A stretch of DNA of 64,000 nt from Puccinia triticina (Eukaryota > Basidiomycota > Pucciniomycetes > Pucciniales > Pucciniaceae): NCBI RefSeq assembly GCF_026914185.1, contig NC_070571.1, positions 5,146,001 through 5,210,000 on the forward strand. Direction: 5' to 3'. Below the pieces are notes generated by a model that had not been told where the DNA came from, did not search any database, and saw only the letters and a program-made list of their open reading frames with translations. Both the position numbers and the translations under genes were made by a program. Positions 58,751 to 64,000 of this stretch are shown here, in pieces. Numbering within the stretch: the first letter of the stretch is position 1; each line of letters begins with the position of its first letter.

Positions 58751-61196
58751 AACATCCCCAATAGTGTGCTTTGACACACTGCTAATAAAGGAGTGTGCTT
58801 TGGGATGCACAGAATCCTGGATTTCTTACTGGATATCCCACTCAGGAGGTAGTGGTTGAGGTGATGACACCCAACACGCTGTGCCTGCTGGAGCTACCAA
58901 ACCCACAATCTGACCACTTGGTTGAAAAGTGTGTCAGTCTTTCAGCATTGTTTTCCACCCCACATGCAGGACCATGTATCACAACTACAGCCTGCCAAGA
59001 GGCCAGAAGGAGCCTTCATGCAAAGATTGCCGTATTGGCTGACAGTTCATCCCAAGACACTTGAGCAGACTGAAAATAAAATGGACATCTCCATCAGCGC
59101 ATGTACAGAGGTATGTCATTTTGCCAAGGCATTGAGGTGATGCCGCTTCAGGATGACAATCTGAGAAATATCCAGCAATCAATCAACACTGCCAGGCCAC
59201 ACCAATTCCATGTTTCTAGACAGAAATGTTTATCTAGAGGATGTGCCAATTCTTGGCATTTGCTGTATAGGTCCCAAACTTAGCTAAGTCCAAGGGTGGA
59301 GGCGGCGCCTCCACCGGAGGGACTTATGCGGTATCGGTGATTTAGGCCTGAGAGGAATGGCCAAAAACACCATTTTCAACGAATGTTGCAATAGCTCCCT
59401 TACCTCCTGACAGCTCTGTTTATGAAACTAAAGGTCAAAACCGTAAATTTTATATGTAATTAAGGTTTGTAGACCCTTGCACTATAACTGTGCTGAAATA
59501 AAACACTGGTAAAAATAATACCAAGCTTGTTACGTGGTAATTAGCCACTACAAGGGTTTTTCTCTCTTTATGTAAGAGGTAGAAGGCTTTATTATTAATA
59601 ATATATAATTATTAATAACAGGGAGTTGAGGCGTAAAAATAGCTGGTAAGAGCTTAAGCTGATTGGCTGCTTGACAGAGGCTGTAGTCTTACTGCAACTA
59701 TTTTTAAAGAATTTATGCTAAAAACTGCTATATAAGGGATTTTGTTGAATTTAAAGTGTAGATTCTAGTAATTTTGACGTGCTAGGTGGGGTTTTTATAA
59801 GGGATACACTGCTCTTGAAAGCAGGAGGAAAATATTCACGAGTAACTTACAGGTTATGGTGGGTGAATAGTCTGGGGGATCTTTTCCTGAGGGCCAAATA
59901 GGCCTCTATTTATAGAGGGGACTTCAGTGGGCGTGAACACTGAGTCCTTTTCTCCCTATGGGAGTATCCAGGGCTGTAGCCGTGAAAAGGGCTTGGCTGG
60001 GGGTATTTTAATTGTATTAAAATAGACTAATTTCCCTGACTCTGTCACATGACATGTTTATAACCAATTGTCATGTGAAAGAGCTTCAGTAGAAGTCTAC
60101 ATAATACTTTCACGGGGTATTTTTACACAAGTAATATTACTCATTATTGTACAACAGTTTAATTTTATGTACTTTAATTGTTTTACTAATTTTTTGTATG
60201 TAATACTATTTTTGGGCGCTTTCTGTGGCCAATTCTAATTTATACAATTAGTACATGAAGGAATAGGAATAAGGGGGTACTTTAAGTGGGTGACCCCCCT
60301 TAATTTATGATGAGGAATCTGATTCTGCAATAATAATTTAATAATTATTATTATTTACTGAGTTATTGCAGTCTTTTGGATACTTGATGTATCTCTAAGG
60401 CTGACACCTCCGAAGATTTCACCAATATTTTTGGATGTTAAGAAAGCCCTGCATCTTGGCTAATTTTTGATGCTCTAAGATCATCAAATTTCATCATTCC
60501 TTGCTCATAATAACACATTGAAGTTGGTGGGTTGCAAAAGCCAAGCCTGAGGTCCGTAAAACATCATTTTAGTGTAAATCCATACACTTTCCTCGGAAAA
60601 AAAAATGACAGGTATCCAGGACTGATGTCCAGCCTTGCCAACCAACTGCGTGAGAAAATGCATTTGGGCCTGTTCACTCAAGATTCCGAGGGAGCTCATT
60701 TGAAAAACAATTATACCTCGACTGTTTTTGCCAGCATGAAGTTTTTTTACTACATGCCTTGTATCTTGGGTTTGGGAAGAAGAAAAATGTACACAAAGGT
60801 GGCAGGAGATAGCCAGGCATCTCAAGAGTCTAAGTGTAAATGCAGAGGGTGATTACACCAAGGCAGCACTGTGCAGGGGCCTTAGCATAAAAAGGTAAGG
60901 ATTATTGTCATTTCTCTCAGGCAAATTTCACCGATAAGGCATAAGTCCCTCCGAAGGCCTCCCTCGGGAGGGACTTAGTTAAGTTTGTATAGGTCCTCCA
61001 ACTGACTGAAGCTTTGCTTTTATATTGTTGTGAAGCAGATCAGATTAGGGATTGTTTCCTAGATTGGTTAAACAAAAATAGAATACTGAAGGGACTGCCA
61101 AGAAGAGCATCAAGGTAGATTTCCATCAAAAAAAAAGTTGAAAAAGGAAAAACAAGTGTATACATTGAGGTATCTAATGCATGATAGTTTTGATTT

Positions 61197-63630
61197 TTAC
61201 TTCTTCACAACTGTTGAAGTTTTTCGATGGTAAGTAAAATGTCAGGGAGAAATGTTAACCAACCAGATTTAAAACATATACCGTGATGTCAGATTGAGCA
61301 AGAATCGTTCAACTTACTTGTTACTACATCCTCATCGTCCAAGACATGTTCGAGCCCAACTTTCTGTCCTCTGGCGTGCTTGGCGGATGTGCCCTGAATC
61401 ACAATTTGAAGGGTAGATGGAATTAGAATCTTCATGCTGATGTAAGATTATTGGATTGAAAAACAAATCAATCTTACCCAGACGACACAGCTATCGAGAG
61501 ATCAATAGTTTCGATCATCAAGGGTCGTCGTTGGCAGGCAATAATGAAAATTTGAGCTTCGATAAGGTTTCCAGTCCTCTTGCTGAGACACCGACTTGGT
61601 GAAAACAGAATGTACTGAAAGACTCAACTATTTCATCTGCTTAGCGATTTCCTTGTGGATTGCGTTACAGAAATCTTCTACGGTGCATTTCGCAGTCTTG
61701 AGTACGACGGGCTGTGAATAATCAGGCTGCCTTCCCCGAGGTTTGGTATAGACTCGAACCAAGTCGAGTTTGACCCAAAGAGCGTCGATCAACTCGTCAA
61801 TATTCCTGATCCGGATGTGCCCAATCCCAGATCAGCTTTGGGCCACCATTCTTTTTTTGCGTGATTGAAAGAAGACTTTATCAGTGCCGCTGTCACTCAC
61901 AACCACTCCTTGACCGAAATTGGCACACTGTTTGGAATTCGATACAGTAAATCCAGCTCCTCAATTGAAATAGCATCAATCTTGTTTCTGTTAGATACCG
62001 ATTGCTTATGTAAGCCCACCTTCACGCGCAGTCCTTAAGAATCCAACTTAACCTACTCACAGTACATATAGACAAGGCATATAGACCCTGTTGGGTGCCA
62101 AACAAAAAAAAACAGTTAGTGATCCGCGATTCCTCGATCGGAAACCTTTAGGGGGAGAGCGGTGAGCCGAAAGCTAGGGAAAATGGCCTAACCGATTTCC
62201 TTCTATCACATCAATCAGCTCGTCCAGAGTAGCATCACACCGAAAAGCGACGTCACAATTGCTCATTCGGTATTCAGCCAAGACAGCTTTAATCTCTTCA
62301 GGTTCGAGTTTAGTAAGTGGAACGGTGTTCGAGATCGAGATTCCACCCTTGTCTTTCTTCTTGATGATTATGTTAGGCGGTTTCTTGTTCAGACGAATTC
62401 CAAAACCCTGCAAGACAAATCCGACCCCAGTCAGTCATCACTAGTTTAAAATACTTTCTTGGGAAAATTTGGAAACTTTCTTACTTCCAATTCGTTTTCA
62501 ATGATCCGCTTATCATCCAGTGGTTTCAGTACGTCCAGAACAATAAATAGAAGATTGCACGACCTACGATGAGCAGATGCGGAAAAAGAGCGCATCAGCG
62601 TTGTAAAAGCAAAGGCAGATGATACTATCCGACGCACCTGGCAACTGATTCACAAATTGTTAAATTCAAAGACCACACATGAGAGAAATAAACCAAAGTC
62701 AGCGCAGATCAACTAAGCTTGAAGGCAATTATGTGACTGACCAGCAATAACCTGTCGACCACGACCTTTCCCGTCTTTGGCACCCTCGATAATTCCCGGA
62801 AGATCGAGAATTTGGATAGATGCACCCCGGACATTCATTGTTCCGGGAACAGTCGTCCTACATATGTTCACATAGCCCGTGTCAGGGGGCCAGCAGCTGA
62901 TAGATCGGTGAGGATTTGATTGACTGACAAAGTGGTGAATTCGTAGGCAGCGACAGCAGATTGTGTGCCAGTTAAGCCAGACATCAGTGAAGACTTTCCT
63001 ACCGAAGGGACTGGTACCAAGACCATAAATAAGTAAGCGACGATCTCAATCCAATTGAAAAAATCCAGTATTTTGCAGACTAGGTTGATGACATACACCC
63101 AACAAATCCTACACTGGCCACCCCTGTTCTAGCCACGTCAAATCCGACACCAGGACCACCACCACCACTAGACGAAGGAGTTAGCAGTTCCCGCTTTAGT
63201 TTTGCAAGTTTGGCTTTCAGTTGACCTGGTTAGGGTTATTGAAGTGAAAATGTTGAATCGAAAACTTTAGTCAAGGTAACTTCGTAATCATCTATTCCTC
63301 CATCGCAATTAGAGAAGAATCTTCAATCAAAGTACTCACCTAAATGAAAAGCGGTCGCTTTGTTCTGTTGACAAGTTCAGACAGGGTAAAAGCAACGATC
63401 AGTCAATTATTTTGCCAAGGAACGAACGAGAATTTATGGTTTTCTAATAATTGCCAATCAGCGATAAAGACTAACTTTTTGAGTTTTGGCCTGAAGATGG
63501 CGAGATAATTCCGAGTGGATTGAAAAATGATAATTCTCGATCAGTCTCCATGCGTGGCCAGAATTGACGAAATTCTCGATCATACCATCTCATCTTCGAT
63601 GGCCTTGATTTTTTCTACGGCGGTTGACAT
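61197..63630 (-). CDS. RBG1: Developmentally regulated GTP-binding protein, DRG1/Rbg1 type
   Basis: Fifteen minus-strand exons join in phase to 368 residues: 63630-63586, 63490-63476, 63364-63340, 63225-63097, 63010-62929, 62857-62742, 62644-62638 (7 nt), 62563-62485, 62407-62193, 62087-62061, 61987-61901, 61805-61629, 61490-61478 (13 nt), 61393-61318 and 61210-61197. Length equals DRG1 (about 367). Marks: N-terminal helix [20 protein letters not shown]; Walker [12 protein letters not shown]; effector region YEFTTLTTVPG; G3 DLPGIIEGA; the DRG signature [14 protein letters not shown]4 NKID; and a C-terminal TGS domain ending [21 protein letters not shown] proteins are translation-linked GTPases that rescue stalled ribosomes with a DFRP partner. 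The 7-nt exon TTGCCAG is required to encode the invariant VAR. Confidence 0.94.
62638..62644 (-). other. 7-nt microexon of the DRG1 gene
   Basis: On the minus strand AG precedes TTGCCAG and GTGCGT follows. Including these 7 nt restores QVIAVARSCNLLF, matching the family; skipping them shifts the frame. Flanking introns are 97 and 74 nt. Confidence 0.85.
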
Positions 63631-64000
63631 TTTGGAAATGGGCTACCGATGCTTCTGCTTTGCTCTGGATCGATGTCGATGATGACTGCCCAAGGTTTTA
63701 AGGATGTTGGCTGCGGTAAAACTTCCGCCGAGTTGGCGTCCTTCGACTTGGGGGCAAACCCCCTTCGGGTGATCGGAGTGCTATCGGGCCCCCGGCCGAA
63801 AACCTCGTTCAATCAGAGACTGGAAGCTTTTCCTTTTGTCCTTCGGCCTGACCATCAAGCCACCAGATTCCTTCAAACCTCAGTCCGATGGAAACGATCG
63901 CACCAATAGCCTCAAAAACAGGTGGACGAGGTGGACCATGCCAGCAAATCAAAGCAGACCTGACCGCCTGTATCCTTCGGTCTGATTGCGTGCTCAAGCC
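63631..64000. promoter_or_regulatory. Upstream region of DRG1
   Basis: This 370-bp stretch lies 5' of the DRG1 start codon and continues beyond the window. It is GC-richer than the DRG1 introns. A weak hairpin (GGGGGCAAACCCCC) lies near 63750. Short open frames on both strands lack protein features. A TATA box is not evident. Confidence 0.45.

Larger units (their letters stand above)
56806..61196. other. Intergenic stretch, repeats and AT-rich DNA
   Basis: The RPS27A 3' flank is followed by short repeat ends (AAGTCCCTCC...GGAGGGACTT types at 57.2, 57.66, 59.28 and 60.95 kb), a MITE (57861-58232) and a hairpin array (58.43-58.75 kb). From 59.35 to 60.5 kb the DNA is markedly AT-rich, with one inverted motif TCACATGACA...TGTCATGTGA near 60040-60080 but no open frame. 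Near 60.5-60.85 kb short open frames show no protein signature. Confidence 0.6.

Noticed and set aside
59350..60500. AT-rich block as inserted mitochondrial DNA or an LTR
   Set aside because: No mitochondrial gene, tRNA or paired LTR ends could be recognised; only low GC content and one short inverted repeat.
63649..63909. 86-aa plus-strand open frame upstream of DRG1
   Set aside because: No start context, no domain, and it overlaps the expected DRG1 promoter; unsupported.

Overview
The window is nuclear DNA of a repeat-rich basidiomycete, most likely a rust fungus (Pucciniales). Genes have many short GT-AG introns (about 55-110 nt). Conserved housekeeping genes (TIM23, RPL37, ubiquitin-RPS27A, a DRG1-type GTPase) sit as islands among foldback elements and MITEs. 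Secreted proteins, a GH26 hydrolase and a CACTA/Tnp2 transposase fit a rust. The genus is not determinable by eye; no organellar, rDNA, tRNA or CRISPR feature was recognised.

Layout. 1-2.2 kb: unresolved DNA, then TIM23 (+). 2.2-4 kb: hairpin array and nested foldback elements. 4.1-6.3 kb: six-exon gene for a 572-residue predicted secreted protein (+). 6.3-16.7 kb: repeats, including a 1.2-kb near-complete palindrome, with one small cysteine-containing secreted-protein gene (-) at 10.1-10.5 kb. 16.7-18.5 kb: GH26 glycosidase with signal peptide and C-terminal membrane anchor (-). 18.5-28 kb: repeats plus one small gene (-) at 23.7-24.3 kb. 28.0-49.3 kb: a gene split by a 20.6-kb DNA transposon. 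49.3-54.9 kb: repeats. 54.9-56.8 kb: RPL37 (-) and ubiquitin-RPS27A (+) diverging from one 382-bp intergenic promoter. 56.8-61.2 kb: repeats. 61.2-63.6 kb: 15-exon DRG1 (-). 63.6-64 kb: its upstream region.

The main discovery is the 28494-49087 element. It has 43-bp terminal inverted repeats (starting CACCAGGGGGG) and a 4-bp target duplication CATA. Removing the element and one CATA restores an open, correctly spliced reading frame in the host gene, so both ends are fixed at base level. It carries a Tnp2/CACTA-type transposase, a SNF2-family ATPase and at least four unrecognised multi-exon or small genes. Three identical 38-bp perfect palindromes lie inside it and were not seen elsewhere in the window. 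Transposase and SNF2 ATPase suggest a cargo-bearing large transposon; any cooperation among the gene products is inference.

A second theme is arrays of 30-35-nt hairpins separated by short spacers (cores GATGACCGGT/ACCGGTCATC, GATGGCC/GGCCATC, TGCACTCC/GGAGTGCA, CCGGAAGG/CCTTCCGG). They occur at several loci and are sometimes organised into kilobase-scale palindromes.
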